This document shows positions 25,875 to 35,917 of a stretch of DNA of 44,106 bases, piece after piece (within the stretch, counting starts at the first letter, position 1; every line of letters begins with the position of its first letter). The stretch is from assembly GCA_902622875.1 (NCBI GenBank), contig CACNRW010000014.1:1-44106 (forward strand), read 5' to 3'. This stretch comes from an uncultured SAR116 cluster alpha proteobacterium. Its GTDB lineage: Bacteria > Pseudomonadota > Alphaproteobacteria > Puniceispirillales > Marisalimonadaceae. The translations under genes and the position numbers were made by a program. Under the pieces are notes generated by a model. The model was not told where the DNA came from. It did no database searches and saw only the letters and a list, made by a program, of their open reading frames with translations.

Positions 25875-27623
25875 ATGAACACTTTAACAAAACTTTTTTT
25901 TGAAAATTCATTATTGTATCAAAATAAAACATTATTTGGTTTCAAAAAAGATGGAGAATGGAGCCATATTTCTTGGAACGAAGCTAGTAATCTTGTTCAA
26001 GACTTAAGTGTTGGTTTACATGAAATAGGTGTTAGAAAAAATGATAAGATATCAATTATAGCTGAAAATTCCTATAAATGGTGTGTGGTTGATTTAGCTA
26101 TAATATCTTTAGGTGCCATAACTGTTCCTGGTTATACCACAAGCAACGAAGATGAGATATTTTATCTATTATCTCACTCTGAAGCCTCTGTTGTTTTTTT
26201 GAACTCAAAATTATTATCAACTATAGAAAATATTTTGCCAAAATTAGATAAAATAAAACATATAGTATGCATTGATGAAGTTAAGAGTACAAAATTAAAT
26301 ATGACTATTAATAGTTTCGATAATCTCATTGGTAAGGGGTCTAAAAGTTTAAGTAAATCGAGCTTCAAAGAAGACACTCTTCACAAAGTCAAAGAAGATG
26401 ATGTGGTTTCTATTATATATACGTCTGGCACTAGCAGTAAACCTAAAGGTGTAATGCTTACTCACAAGTCTATTATATCAAATATCTTAGGTGCAAATGA
26501 ACTAGTTAAAGAATTAGAAGTTAAAGACCATAAGTTTTTATCTATAATTCCACTTTCACATGCATATGAACACACTGCTGGTTTTTTCCTTCCTATTCTG
26601 ATTGGAGCAGAAATTTTTTTCAACGAAAACCGTGATCAAATTGTTAATGATTTACTGAGTGTCAAACCCTCTTTAATGACTGCTGTACCTCGGCTCTATG
26701 AGGTATTGCATAAAAAAATAAACAAACAGTTATCTAATCAAAGTAAGGTCACTCAAAAACTATTTTTTAAAACAATTGAATTGGGAACAAAAAAATTTGA
26801 AAAACATGAATTACTATTTATAGAAAAACTTCAAGATTTTGCTTTAGACAAATTAGTAAGAAAAAAAATTCAAAAAAAATTTGGTGGTAATTTAAAAGCT
26901 TTTATTTCAGGTGGAGCTGCCTTAAATGAACAGGTTGGATTGTTTTTTCAATCTCTTGGTATTAATATTTTGCAAGGCTATGGACAAACCGAATGCTCAC
27001 CACTCATATCATGTAATCCAATTCATAACATTAAAATCAACTCTGTTGGTCGAGTGATAAAAGGTATTGATATTAAATTATCTAAACATAATGAGATACT
27101 TGTTAAAGGCAATTCTCTGATGAAAGGATATTGGAAGGATAAAAAAAACACTAATAATACAATAATAGACGGTTGGCTACATACTGGAGATTTGGGATCG
27201 ATAGATGAAGATGGATACCTATATATATCTGGCCGAATAAATGAGATGATTGTAAACTCAGGTGGAGAAAACATTGCACCTGTTCCAATCGAAAATCTCT
27301 TAATGTCTTACGATGAGATTGAACAAGCTCTTGTTTGTGGTCATAATAGACCCTTTCTAATATCTGTACTTATCCCAAATGAAACATTGTTAAAGGCAAA
27401 TAGAAGCAATGTTAATAAAATGAAAACAGATTTCCAAAATATTATTAACAATGTAAATAAACAGTTATCGCAAAACAAAAAAATTAGAAAATTTATTTTG
27501 TCAGACAAACTTTTTAGTATAGAGAATAGTCAATTAACGCCAACTCTTAAAATGAAAAGGCGTGTGATTGAAGCTTTTTATAAAGATGAAATAGAGAGCT
27601 TATATAAAAAATCCTATTTTTAA
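25875..27623 (+). CDS. Long-chain acyl-CoA synthetase (AMP-forming)
   Basis: The 582-residue ANL-superfamily enzyme activates a fatty acid to acyl-AMP and then acyl-CoA. Motifs in order are IIYTSGTSSKPKGVMLTHKS (phosphate loop, near residue 182), IPLSHAYEHTAGFF, FISGGAALNEQV, LQGYGQTECSPLIS, GWLHTGDLGSIDEDGYLYI, and GRINEMIVNSGGENIAPV at the hinge. The layout matches the FadD15-like long-chain group rather than the acetate or propionate enzymes. The C-terminal catalytic Lys probably lies in PTLKMKRR. It is a single gene with the EamA gene 19 bases downstream. Confidence 0.93.
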   Translation: MNTLTKLFFENSLLYQNKTLFGFKKDGEWSHISWNEASNLVQDLSVGLHEIGVRKNDKISIIAENSYKWCVVDLAIISLGAITVPGYTTSNEDEIFYLLSHSEASVVFLNSKLLSTIENILPKLDKIKHIVCIDEVKSTKLNMTINSFDNLIGKGSKSLSKSSFKEDTLHKVKEDDVVSIIYTSGTSSKPKGVMLTHKSIISNILGANELVKELEVKDHKFLSIIPLSHAYEHTAGFFLPILIGAEIFFNENRDQIVNDLLSVKPSLMTAVPRLYEVLHKKINKQLSNQSKVTQKLFFKTIELGTKKFEKHELLFIEKLQDFALDKLVRKKIQKKFGGNLKAFISGGAALNEQVGLFFQSLGINILQGYGQTECSPLISCNPIHNIKINSVGRVIKGIDIKLSKHNEILVKGNSLMKGYWKDKKNTNNTIIDGWLHTGDLGSIDEDGYLYISGRINEMIVNSGGENIAPVPIENLLMSYDEIEQALVCGHNRPFLISVLIPNETLLKANRSNVNKMKTDFQNIINNVNKQLSQNKKIRKFILSDKLFSIENSQLTPTLKMKRRVIEAFYKDEIESLYKKSYF

Positions 27624-27642
27624 GTTTTGATATGGTTTTAAG

Positions 27643-28596
27643 GTGTTGAAATTTAATTTTTTTAATCCACAGGTAACTGATAATCCTGTTTCCTCCCTTA
27701 CTATGTTAATCATAGGTGTTATAATCTTATCTTTACAAGATAGTTTAATTAAATACATGGCTAGTGAAACAAGTTTTTGGCAACTTCAATTTATACGTTC
27801 AATCGGAAATATTATTTTGTTATTTGGTATTGCTAGGATAACTAATGGGATTGATATTCTATTTCCACTTAAATGGAAACCAGTATATTTGAGGGCATTG
27901 ACAATGACTACCTGCATGTTTTGTTTTTTTGCAGCGTCACCACAATTAAGTTTTGCTCAAATGGCAGCAGGTCTTTATACATTCCCAATTTTTGTATCTT
28001 TATTAGCAATTGTATTTCTTAAGGAAAGTATAGGTTTATGGAGATTTTTTGCCCTAATATTAGGAAGTTTTGGAGCTTTGCTTATTTTAGAACCATGGTC
28101 TGAAAATTTTAAATTTTTACAGATTTTACCTGTCATGGCAGGCTTTTTCTTTGCTTGTAATATTATTTTAATAAGGAAGTACTGTAGGCAAGAGTCTGTT
28201 ATGTCTCTTACTTTAGCTGTAGGGGTAATGTTTTTTATTTCAGCATCGCTAGGAATATTGTTATTTGAATTAATATTTCAAAATAATTTTCTTAGAGGGA
28301 ATAGTCCATTTGTTTTTATAGGTTGGCCATCTTTAACTCTAATTGTTTTTGTATTTTGCTTTTCGTGTTCAATTCTTAATATTTCAGGTAATATTCTATT
28401 GGCAAAAGCATACCAGACAGCAGAAAGTAGTTGGTTGGCACCAATGGATTATTCTTATTTAGTTTTTGCAGCTATTTGGGGAAAGATATTTTTTGGAGTG
28501 TGGCCAACTTTTTTGAATTTAATTGGAATGTTCTTTATAGCTTTTTCTGGTATTTTGATAGCTTTTCGTGAGCAAAGAAAATTAAAGTCTAATTAA
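27643..28596 (+). CDS. EamA-family (DMT superfamily) transporter 1
   Basis: About ten hydrophobic segments in two EamA repeats; the first begins around LTMLIIGVIILSLQDSLIKY and includes the pattern FIRSIGNIILLFGIAR. EamA proteins export or import small metabolites at the inner membrane; substrate is not predictable. The start is uncertain: GTG 27643, TTG 27646, or ATG 27706 (residue 22), which would cut close to the first helix. It ends with an 8-base tail-to-tail overlap with the helicase gene. It is the first of four EamA genes in about 11 kb. Confidence 0.88.
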   Translation: MLKFNFFNPQVTDNPVSSLTMLIIGVIILSLQDSLIKYMASETSFWQLQFIRSIGNIILLFGIARITNGIDILFPLKWKPVYLRALTMTTCMFCFFAASPQLSFAQMAAGLYTFPIFVSLLAIVFLKESIGLWRFFALILGSFGALLILEPWSENFKFLQILPVMAGFFFACNIILIRKYCRQESVMSLTLAVGVMFFISASLGILLFELIFQNNFLRGNSPFVFIGWPSLTLIVFVFCFSCSILNISGNILLAKAYQTAESSWLAPMDYSYLVFAAIWGKIFFGVWPTFLNLIGMFFIAFSGILIAFREQRKLKSN

Positions 28597-29875
28597 GAAA
28601 TGACAAACTTAGGTTATTATTAAAAAGTATATCTGAGATATTTATTGGCCTAGTTAAAAATAATCCTTCTAAAGATGTTACTCTACTTAAAGCTACGTAG
28701 GTTTGACCAGGTGCAAAAGAGCCTCTATCTAAATCAATTATAACTTTTTCAAAAGTTTGTCCTTGGCTTTTATGAATTGTTACTGCCCAAGCTAATTTGA
28801 TTGGGTATTGGGTAAAAGTTGCAACAACTTCGTGTAAAACTTGACCATCTTTTATCAAATAATCAAATTTTTCCCAAGTATCCTGTGTTATTTTATGAAC
28901 CTTATTCTTTATTTTCAAATGAATACTATTTGGCGTTAAATCAGTAACGATCCCAATAGAACCGTTGACCCATCTCTTAGGAGATTTAATATCATTTTTA
29001 ATTAACATTACTTGAGCACCAACTTTTAATTCAAGAACTTCGTCAGCGGGTTTTTCTTTAAAGTCACCTGTCTGTGACGATTGATATGAAAATGTTTCAT
29101 TACTTATACTTTTAAGATTTGCACTATTAATAGCGTCAACCTTACGATTAGTGGGTGATAGTATTATAGACTCATTTAAATCATTAGATCCTTGATTAAT
29201 AACTTTGTTATTTAAGGGTATGAGATCTGTATCAGTTATATTTCCGGATCTAATCTTATTAAGTATGTCAATAAACTCGGTATCTTTTTGTCTATATATT
29301 TTTGTGAGTTCATATGTGCTTATATTGCTATTTTCATAACAATTAGCATGAAAAAAATAATGTCCATTAGGATAAAAATTATCAAAGATATCTCTTTCAT
29401 TTTCTCTTATCACTGGTGGAAGTTGATGAATGTCACCCAAAAGAATAATTTGAACTCCGCCAAAAATTTCATCATTATTTCTATTAAGTCTAAGTGACTG
29501 GTCTATTGCGTCAAGAACGTCACATCTAATCATAGAACATTCATCAATCAAAATAGTATCAACGTTTTTAATTAAATTGCCTCTTAATCTTTTAATTTTT
29601 TCATTGATTAATATTCTGGGTGGGAATAAGAAAAAGGAATGTATGGTTTTACCTTTGGCTCTAATCGCAGATATTCCTGTTGAAGCAAGTATAACAAAAT
29701 TTTTTTTGGAATTGATACGAAAGTATTCTAATAATGTTGTTTTACCAGTCCCAGCTTTACCAGTAATAAAAATATTTTGATTAGAATATTCCATCTTATT
29801 AAAGATATCTTCAAATTCATGTTCAAGTTCAATTATATTAGATAAATTATTATTTTTATTAATTTTATTTTTCAT
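28589..29875 (-). CDS. PIF1-like superfamily 1B DNA helicase
   Basis: The 428-residue protein has Walker A GKAGTGKTT (39-47), motif Ia ASTGISAIRAKGKTIHSFF, Walker B ILIDECSM (near 109-115), motif III LLGDIHQLPPV (near 146-155), and the C-terminal helicase motifs AWAVTIHKSQGQTFEKV and YVALSRVTSLEGLFL. This is the compact bacterial PIF1/RecD2-like group, 5'-3' helicases that act on forks or structured DNA. No N-terminal accessory domain is present. It overlaps the gntK 3' end by 11 bases and probably shares its transcript. Confidence 0.93.
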   Translation of the reverse strand: MKNKINKNNNLSNIIELEHEFEDIFNKMEYSNQNIFITGKAGTGKTTLLEYFRINSKKNFVILASTGISAIRAKGKTIHSFFLFPPRILINEKIKRLRGNLIKNVDTILIDECSMIRCDVLDAIDQSLRLNRNNDEIFGGVQIILLGDIHQLPPVIRENERDIFDNFYPNGHYFFHANCYENSNISTYELTKIYRQKDTEFIDILNKIRSGNITDTDLIPLNNKVINQGSNDLNESIILSPTNRKVDAINSANLKSISNETFSYQSSQTGDFKEKPADEVLELKVGAQVMLIKNDIKSPKRWVNGSIGIVTDLTPNSIHLKIKNKVHKITQDTWEKFDYLIKDGQVLHEVVATFTQYPIKLAWAVTIHKSQGQTFEKVIIDLDRGSFAPGQTYVALSRVTSLEGLFLTRPINISDILFNNNLSLSFLN

Positions 29876-30377
29876 GATAAAGCTTGTTATTTTTAAAAAT
29901 TGACATTAATTGATTGACCATTTTATCTGGTTCTAGTGGTTCATCTAAAGTTATGGCTTTTTCAGGCTCTTCTAAAATTGAAAATTGGCTTTCAACCAAG
30001 CTGTTTGGCATAAAATGATTTTGCCTGCTACTTATCCTTTTTCGAGCTGTTTCTTTTTTAACCTTTAAATAAACTAAATAACAATTCTTAACTTTAAGTA
30101 TTGACCTATATTTTTCTTTGAGGGCGGAGCAAGTGACAACAAGATTTTCTTTTTTTTCCCTTTTAATAATTTCTTCTCTAATTTTAATACACCAATCATG
30201 TCTATCCTGGTCATTTAAGGGGATGCCCGAATTCATTTTTTTTACATTATTTTGACTGTGATAGTCGTCTCCTTCTATTAGAAAAGCATTTATTTTTTGA
30301 CAAAGTTTTTTTGCAATTGTTGTTTTTCCTGAACCAGCAACACCCATAATCAAAAAAGTAACAAATTTTTTATTCAT
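29865..30377 (-). CDS. gntK: Gluconokinase
   Basis: The enzyme phosphorylates D-gluconate to 6-phosphogluconate. The 170-residue P-loop kinase has GVAGSGKTT (12-20), EGDDYHSQNNVKKMNSGIPL, NDQDRHDWCIKI, VTCSALKEKYRSIL and ISSRQNHFMPNSLVESQF, the GntK/IdnK signature. It starts within the gnd stop (ATGA overlap) and so is coupled to 6-phosphogluconate dehydrogenase, the next enzyme of the route. A gluconate importer is not obvious nearby. Confidence 0.94.
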   Translation of the reverse strand: MNKKFVTFLIMGVAGSGKTTIAKKLCQKINAFLIEGDDYHSQNNVKKMNSGIPLNDQDRHDWCIKIREEIIKREKKENLVVTCSALKEKYRSILKVKNCYLVYLKVKKETARKRISSRQNHFMPNSLVESQFSILEEPEKAITLDEPLEPDKMVNQLMSIFKNNKLYHEK

Positions 30378-31753
30378 AATTTAGTCCAATAAGGTTTTAT
30401 CTTATTGTTATCCTTTTTATTCTTTATAGGATGAAGTCCAAAAAAACTTCTTTGTAATTGGATAGTTTCTCCAATTTTATGATTTGAAAAAATTAAATCG
30501 TAATATGCAAGATTTGAAGATAAGACAGGGCAAGGGAGGCCAGATCTTATTCCGTTTGAATTAAATTCCCTTATTGATTTGAATTTTTTTGAACATTTTT
30601 CTTCAATTAAACTATGTAGAAATTCAAAATTTAAGTTTTTGTGATTTTTATATTTTTGAGATATATAATTAATATAATCGCCCTGTAATATACATCCTGC
30701 ACTCCATGCCTGAAAAATATCCTCTATGTTATAATCAAAAAAATCCCAAACATTAGATTTTTTTATAAGATTAAGGCCTTGATATAGAGAGCAGGCAAAA
30801 TTAAAAAAGATGATTTCTTCGAGGGCTATTTCAACATCGTTATTTTTTTCAGAAAGTATTTGGTCATTATTATTACCTTTTGATTTTTGCTTAAAATTAT
30901 TTGAAAGAGACCTTGTAGAAACAGCTTCATAAATTGATGGAATACTTACTCCAAGTTCTAAAGCTGCCATTATTGCCCAAATTCCTGTTCCATTTTGCTC
31001 TATTTTGTTATCTACTTCGTCTATGAAATATTGGCTATTATTATTTTGAGCACTTAGAATTTCCGAGGTAATTTCTAAAAGAAAAGAAGAGGACTGAGTT
31101 TTTAATATTTCTTCGAATTTTTTAGCTCGTAAATCATTATCCATATTATAAGCGTGTTCTAAAATATTACTTATTTCTGCTAATCCTTGCATAAGTGCAT
31201 ATTCAATCCCGTTATGAATTAATTTTACAAAGTGACCGGATCCCGCGCTTCCAAAATAACAGCAGGCACTTTTGTTATCAATTTTAGCGCTTATATCTTC
31301 AAATATACACCTTACATTTTCCCACGCGCTTTTTGAGCCTCCAACCATTATAGCAGGGCCGTCTTTAGCTCCTCCTGGCCCACCAGAAATACCAATTCCT
31401 AAAAAACTAATATTATGATCCTTTAAAAGTTTTTCTCTTTCAATCGAATGTAAATATAATGAGTTTCCTAGATCTGCAATTATATCTTTTGGGTTTAAAT
31501 AATTTATTAATTCATTTATACACTCATCAATTTTATTTGCTGGAAGGCTTAGCAATATTATTTTTGGTGAGGGAGTCTTATTAATTAGCTCTTTAGTAGA
31601 ACTTAATAAACATAAATTTTTGATATTGTCATTTTTTATGCTTTCAACAATTAATTTATTTTTTTCATACGCATTTACTTGATAATTTCTAGAGACCATA
31701 TTTTTAGCTAAATTATAGCCCATTGAACCAAGTCCAATAAGTGCAATATTCAT
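30374..31753 (-). CDS. gnd: 6-phosphogluconate dehydrogenase, decarboxylating
   Basis: The enzyme oxidises 6-phosphogluconate to ribulose 5-phosphate and CO2 with NADP+. The 459-residue protein has the Rossmann motif IALIGLGSMGYNLAKNM, GIGISGGPGGAKDGPAIMVGG (substrate loop), and HFVKLIHNGIEYALMQ with the catalytic Lys. The long helical C-terminal domain ends in ETIQLQRSFFGLHP, the dimer tail. Length matches the long form (about 470). It is the first gene of gnd-gntK-PIF1 helicase on the minus strand. Confidence 0.94.
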   Translation of the reverse strand: MNIALIGLGSMGYNLAKNMVSRNYQVNAYEKNKLIVESIKNDNIKNLCLLSSTKELINKTPSPKIILLSLPANKIDECINELINYLNPKDIIADLGNSLYLHSIEREKLLKDHNISFLGIGISGGPGGAKDGPAIMVGGSKSAWENVRCIFEDISAKIDNKSACCYFGSAGSGHFVKLIHNGIEYALMQGLAEISNILEHAYNMDNDLRAKKFEEILKTQSSSFLLEITSEILSAQNNNSQYFIDEVDNKIEQNGTGIWAIMAALELGVSIPSIYEAVSTRSLSNNFKQKSKGNNNDQILSEKNNDVEIALEEIIFFNFACSLYQGLNLIKKSNVWDFFDYNIEDIFQAWSAGCILQGDYINYISQKYKNHKNLNFEFLHSLIEEKCSKKFKSIREFNSNGIRSGLPCPVLSSNLAYYDLIFSNHKIGETIQLQRSFFGLHPIKNKKDNNKIKPYWTKL

Positions 31754-31823
31754 ACTATCTATTACCCATTTTATTTAAAAATTATTTTTTTATAACAATA
31801 TAAATTATTGTTTACTATTAGAT

Positions 31824-32710
31824 CTAACTTAACTTAGATCTTGTTTGACTTACATATAGAATTATTCCTCCAACAATTATTAAAGTCGTTCCAATAATAC
31901 TGATTTTGTCAGGTAAAATTTGAAAAATAAAGAAATCATAAACACATACAAAAATCAAAGTGAAATAAAAAAAGGGTGCTACAAAATGAGCTTCACTTCT
32001 TTTCATTGCTTGAATAAAACATACTTGTGCGCAAAGCATGAGTGCGCCAACAAAAAACAAAGCTAAAATTTGTTTTATGTTTGGTGAAATCCAGACGAAA
32101 TATATTGGTATCGATGAAATCATTAATCCAATTCCATTATTTATTAACAATATTTGTTTAGGTTTTTCTTTTATTGTAAGAATTTTTATAAATATAGACT
32201 CCAGTCCTAAAGCTAAAGCTCCAAAAATTAATAACATATAGACAAATTGTATTTCTAAAAGATTATTTTCTGGCCTAATTAAAACAATTGCTCCAATAAA
32301 GGTGATAGTCACCGCAAACCATTTTGTAGTTTTAACAGTCTCTCCTAATAACGGTATAGCAAAAATCATTGTAAAAATTGGGTTGATAAATATCAAAGCT
32401 GTTGCATCTGAAACAGGTATTAGAATTGAAGTTCCGAATAATATAGTTATCCCAATCCATCCACAAAAAGATCTACTAAAATGAAGTTTATAGTTAGGTT
32501 GAATTATTTTTGACTTTGTTTTCAAAAAAAAAAAAGAAAAATTAAAATAAATGCAAAAAGAAATCTAGAATGGCTAATTTGCATTGGATTTAATGGTCTT
32601 CCTAATAAGTCTGTGCCCAATACTTTAGCGATCATAGTTGTTCCACCAATAAATAAAGAGACAAAAATCATGTAGCAAATTGAGGAAAGTGTGTTATTTT
32701 TAATTATCAT
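31824..32710 (-). pseudogene. EamA-family transporter 2, frameshifted at a run of 12 T
   Basis: A 62-residue N-terminal part (32522-32710) with the first EamA helix runs into TGA just after a homopolymer of 12 T on the coding strand (12 A at 32524-32535). The remaining roughly 230 residues continue in another frame from WIGITILFGTSILIPVSDATA to the end. One added T (13) or two removed (10) restores one frame of about 295 residues, the normal EamA length. The lack of any other damage suggests a recent or artefactual indel, or slippage producing some full-length protein. It overlaps the next EamA gene by 11 bases. Confidence 0.85.
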
Positions 32711-33650
32711 TTATTTTAATTATTTTAGAGATTGGTGTGTAGAAAATCTCTAATATAACGAAACCAGTTATTACGAATATTGCTATTAATTGATTGATGC
32801 TGATATAGTCCTTCAAAATAAAAAAAGCGAGGCAAAGTGCTATTACAGGTTTTAAAAAGAATAAATAATTACCGCGAGCAACATCAGGGATTTTAGAAAG
32901 TCCCCACAGCCACAAAATGAAGGCAATGCAAGTGTTCCAAATACCAAGTGCAATGATTGAAAAATATTCAACACTTGATCTATCAAAATGATCAAGTGGG
33001 TTTACCCATATACCCCAGATTATGCCAATAGATGGATATAATGCCACAAATCCAAGGGTGAAAGTGTAGGTTGTCATTCGAACAGATCCGTATAATTGCA
33101 CATAAGGCTTTACCATTACAAGATAGATTGCGCCAACTAGAGCACATCCTATTGATAAACATATTCCAGTTAAACTGTTACTTGTTCCACTAAGTTGATC
33201 AAGATAACCATCCGTTAACAAAAATATGCATCCTAGGAAAGCTCCAATACCACTTATAATTTTTGGAGGTGTTATTTTTGTTCCTTCAATAACTCTTGCC
33301 ACAAAAACCACACATATCGGCATTATTGTTACCATAGTGGCAACTTGTACAACAGATGCAAAATCTAAAGCCCAGTGAAATAGAAATTGGCCGAAAGCCA
33401 TTCCTAAAACAGAAAGAATTAAAATAGGATAAGCATTTTCCTTTAGTGGTTTAATTAATTTTCTAGAAGTAGGACTTAACATGCATAGAATTAGGAGTGC
33501 AAATCCTCCTAATCCAAATCTCCAAACAGAAGCTTCAACACCAGTTATACCAGATAGTTTTACAAAAAATTTTGAACTAGCATGCCCACATACACCTAAA
33601 AAAGCGGCTAAATAAGCTAATATGATAGTTGTTTTATTACTTTGTGTCAT
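32700..33650 (-). CDS. EamA-family (DMT superfamily) transporter 3
   Basis: The 316-residue protein has about ten transmembrane segments. Repeat 1 starts at ILAYLAAFLGVCGHASSKFF with EASVWRFGLGGFALLIL, and repeat 2 at LTGICLSIGCALVGAIYLVM. It is intact and 29 bases downstream of the molybdenum hydroxylase large-subunit gene, so it may belong to that operon; a role in moving the hydroxylase substrate or product is inference. Its 3' end overlaps the frameshifted EamA gene. Confidence 0.88.
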   Translation of the reverse strand: MTQSNKTTIILAYLAAFLGVCGHASSKFFVKLSGITGVEASVWRFGLGGFALLILCMLSPTSRKLIKPLKENAYPILILSVLGMAFGQFLFHWALDFASVVQVATMVTIMPICVVFVARVIEGTKITPPKIISGIGAFLGCIFLLTDGYLDQLSGTSNSLTGICLSIGCALVGAIYLVMVKPYVQLYGSVRMTTYTFTLGFVALYPSIGIIWGIWVNPLDHFDRSSVEYFSIIALGIWNTCIAFILWLWGLSKIPDVARGNYLFFLKPVIALCLAFFILKDYISINQLIAIFVITGFVILEIFYTPISKIIKINDN

Positions 33651-33679
33651 AAAATTAAAACAAAAATCAAAACTTTAAA

Positions 33680-35917
33680 TTAGTTGCCTTCGATAATTTT
33701 CAATACCTTTGGTGGTGACATCGGTAAACTATAAGATCTTTTTCCAATAGCTTGATATACAGCATTTGAAATGGCGGCCAAAGGTGGAACCAATGGAACT
33801 TCACCAACCCCTCTAACACCTTGCGGGTGTTTTGGGTTAGGAACTTCAATTAAAACTGTATCTAGCATAGGTAAATCAGAACAAACTGGCATTCTATAGT
33901 CAAGGAACCCTGTGTTATCCAAATGACCTTGTTTGTTATAAATATACTCTTCACTTAAGGCCCATCCGATTCCTTGTGCACAGCCACCTTGCAGTTGACC
34001 TTCAACATAATCTGGATGAATAGCCTTTCCCACGTCCTGTATAGAAGTATATTTTTTTACTCTTACTATGCCTAAGTCCATATCAACTTCAACATCACAA
34101 ATATGAGTTGCAAATCCGCCTTCAGCTCCTTCAGTGTTCACTTGATAACCTGCTCCAATAGGTCCTCCAGTAGCAGTAGCTTTACTAGCCAATTCTGCTA
34201 AAGATAATGGATCAAAATTACCAGCATTGTCTCCAGCTGGACGAGCTTCACCATTTTCCCATTCAATAGCTTCTTCATCAATCCCCCAAATTTTAGCGGC
34301 TCTTTGTTTAAGTTGCTTAATTACTATTTTAGCGGACTCAGTTACAACCATTGCAGATGCAAATAAGACTCTACTTCCGCCAGTCAAATTACTATATCCA
34401 ATGGTTGCTGTGTCACCTATTAACACAGAAACTCTATCATGATGAATACCTAAAAGTTCTGCGGTAATATTTGCTATAGAGGCTCTAGAACCCCCAATAT
34501 CAGGGTGACCAGTAGTAACAACTACATTTCCATCTTCTGTAATATTAAGTTGTGCACTAGATTCTCCACCAGCATTAAACCAAAATCCACTTGCAACACC
34601 TCTTCCTTGATGCTTCCCTAGTTGGGATTTGTAATGTGGATGCTTTATTGCAGCATCTAAAGTTTCCATGTAACCCATTGTTGGATACGTTGGCCCATGT
34701 ACAGCTTTGGTACCTTCTTTTGCAGCATTTAACTTTCTTAACTCAAGCGGACAAATTTTTAAAGCCTCTGCAATTTCATCCAATACGCATTCAACGCCGT
34801 AAGCGCCAATTGGAGCTCCAGGCGCTCTATATGCTGCAACCTTACATCTATTCGATACAACATCGTATCCAAATGTATGTGCATTAGGAATATCATAAGG
34901 CGCTAATGAACATCCAACGGCACCTCTAATAGGAGATCCAGGAAATGCACCAGCCTGAAGATAATATGTACCTTGAGCAGCTACAATCTTTCCATCTTTG
35001 GTAGCTCCAATTTTAATTTTACTTTTTGAGCCTGAAGTAGGTCCAGAAGCCCTCATCGTATCTTCTCTATTCATCACAATTTTAACAGGACGACCTGTTT
35101 TTTGGGACAAAACTGTTGCTAGAGGTTCAAGATAAACAATTGTTTTACCACCAAAACCTCCACCAATTTCAGCTGGTATAGCTCTTATATTACTTTGGGG
35201 AATACCTGTAAGAAAAGATGTCATGGCCCTTACCATAAATTGGCCTTGACTTGAACTCCAAATAGTAGCTCTACCATCGGCCGCTACACTTACAAGGCAT
35301 GAATGAGTTTCTAAATAACCTTGGTGGACAGCTTCTGTTTTGAAATCGCGTTCAATAATAATATCGGCTTTTGCAAAACCTTCTTTTATATCACCTTTTT
35401 TATGCTCTAAAGTACTCGCTATGTTAGACGGTTTATCATTAAATTTAATATGATCGTGTAAAATTGGAGCATCTGGTTTAATTGCGTCTTCAATGTCAAT
35501 TGCCCAAGGTAAAATTTCATAATCTACTTCAATAAGATTACAAGCTTCCTCTGCTATTGCTTCTGTGGTAGCAGCCACTGCTGCTAGTGGATGACCATGA
35601 AACAATACTTTGTCTCTAGCCATAACATTTCTACACATCCAGCGCATATCTTGTATACCAAGAATTACAGGTTTATCTAACGGAAAATCAACAATATCCT
35701 TAGAAGTAATTACAGCTTTAACACCGTCGAGAGCTTCAGCTTTTTTTGTGTTAATAGATTTGATCTTAGCATGAGGGTGAGGGCTTCTTAATACATGTCC
35801 CCATATCATTCCAGGCATTTTAGTATCTGAAGAATATTGAGCTCTACCAGTTACTTTTTCTGCACCATCAGGTCTGACAGTGTTTTTCCCGATCCATTTA
35901 TTACTAATTTCATTCAT
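33680..35917 (-). CDS. Molybdenum hydroxylase large subunit (XDH/CoxL family)
   Basis: The 745-residue molybdopterin-binding subunit of a xanthine dehydrogenase/aldehyde oxidase/CO dehydrogenase-type enzyme. The N-terminal a/b hammerhead domain (about 10-125) has KVTGRAQYSSDTKMPGM. The cofactor domain has IGGGFGGKT (251-259), AAYRAPGAPIGAYGVE (from 361) and the C-terminal GVRGVGEVPLVPPLAA with the catalytic Glu. The active-site loop is AYRAPG, not the AYxCSFR of form I CO dehydrogenase, so CO oxidation is unlikely; a purine, aldehyde or N-heterocycle is more likely. It shares one base with the upstream small-subunit stop. Confidence 0.93.
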   Translation of the reverse strand: MNEISNKWIGKNTVRPDGAEKVTGRAQYSSDTKMPGMIWGHVLRSPHPHAKIKSINTKKAEALDGVKAVITSKDIVDFPLDKPVILGIQDMRWMCRNVMARDKVLFHGHPLAAVAATTEAIAEEACNLIEVDYEILPWAIDIEDAIKPDAPILHDHIKFNDKPSNIASTLEHKKGDIKEGFAKADIIIERDFKTEAVHQGYLETHSCLVSVAADGRATIWSSSQGQFMVRAMTSFLTGIPQSNIRAIPAEIGGGFGGKTIVYLEPLATVLSQKTGRPVKIVMNREDTMRASGPTSGSKSKIKIGATKDGKIVAAQGTYYLQAGAFPGSPIRGAVGCSLAPYDIPNAHTFGYDVVSNRCKVAAYRAPGAPIGAYGVECVLDEIAEALKICPLELRKLNAAKEGTKAVHGPTYPTMGYMETLDAAIKHPHYKSQLGKHQGRGVASGFWFNAGGESSAQLNITEDGNVVVTTGHPDIGGSRASIANITAELLGIHHDRVSVLIGDTATIGYSNLTGGSRVLFASAMVVTESAKIVIKQLKQRAAKIWGIDEEAIEWENGEARPAGDNAGNFDPLSLAELASKATATGGPIGAGYQVNTEGAEGGFATHICDVEVDMDLGIVRVKKYTSIQDVGKAIHPDYVEGQLQGGCAQGIGWALSEEYIYNKQGHLDNTGFLDYRMPVCSDLPMLDTVLIEVPNPKHPQGVRGVGEVPLVPPLAAISNAVYQAIGKRSYSLPMSPPKVLKIIEGN

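Noticed and set aside
31824-33650. Treating the 62-residue and 233-residue EamA pieces as two separate small genes.
   Set aside because: The second piece would have to start at a TTG inside the T-run, and joining them gives a standard EamA protein.
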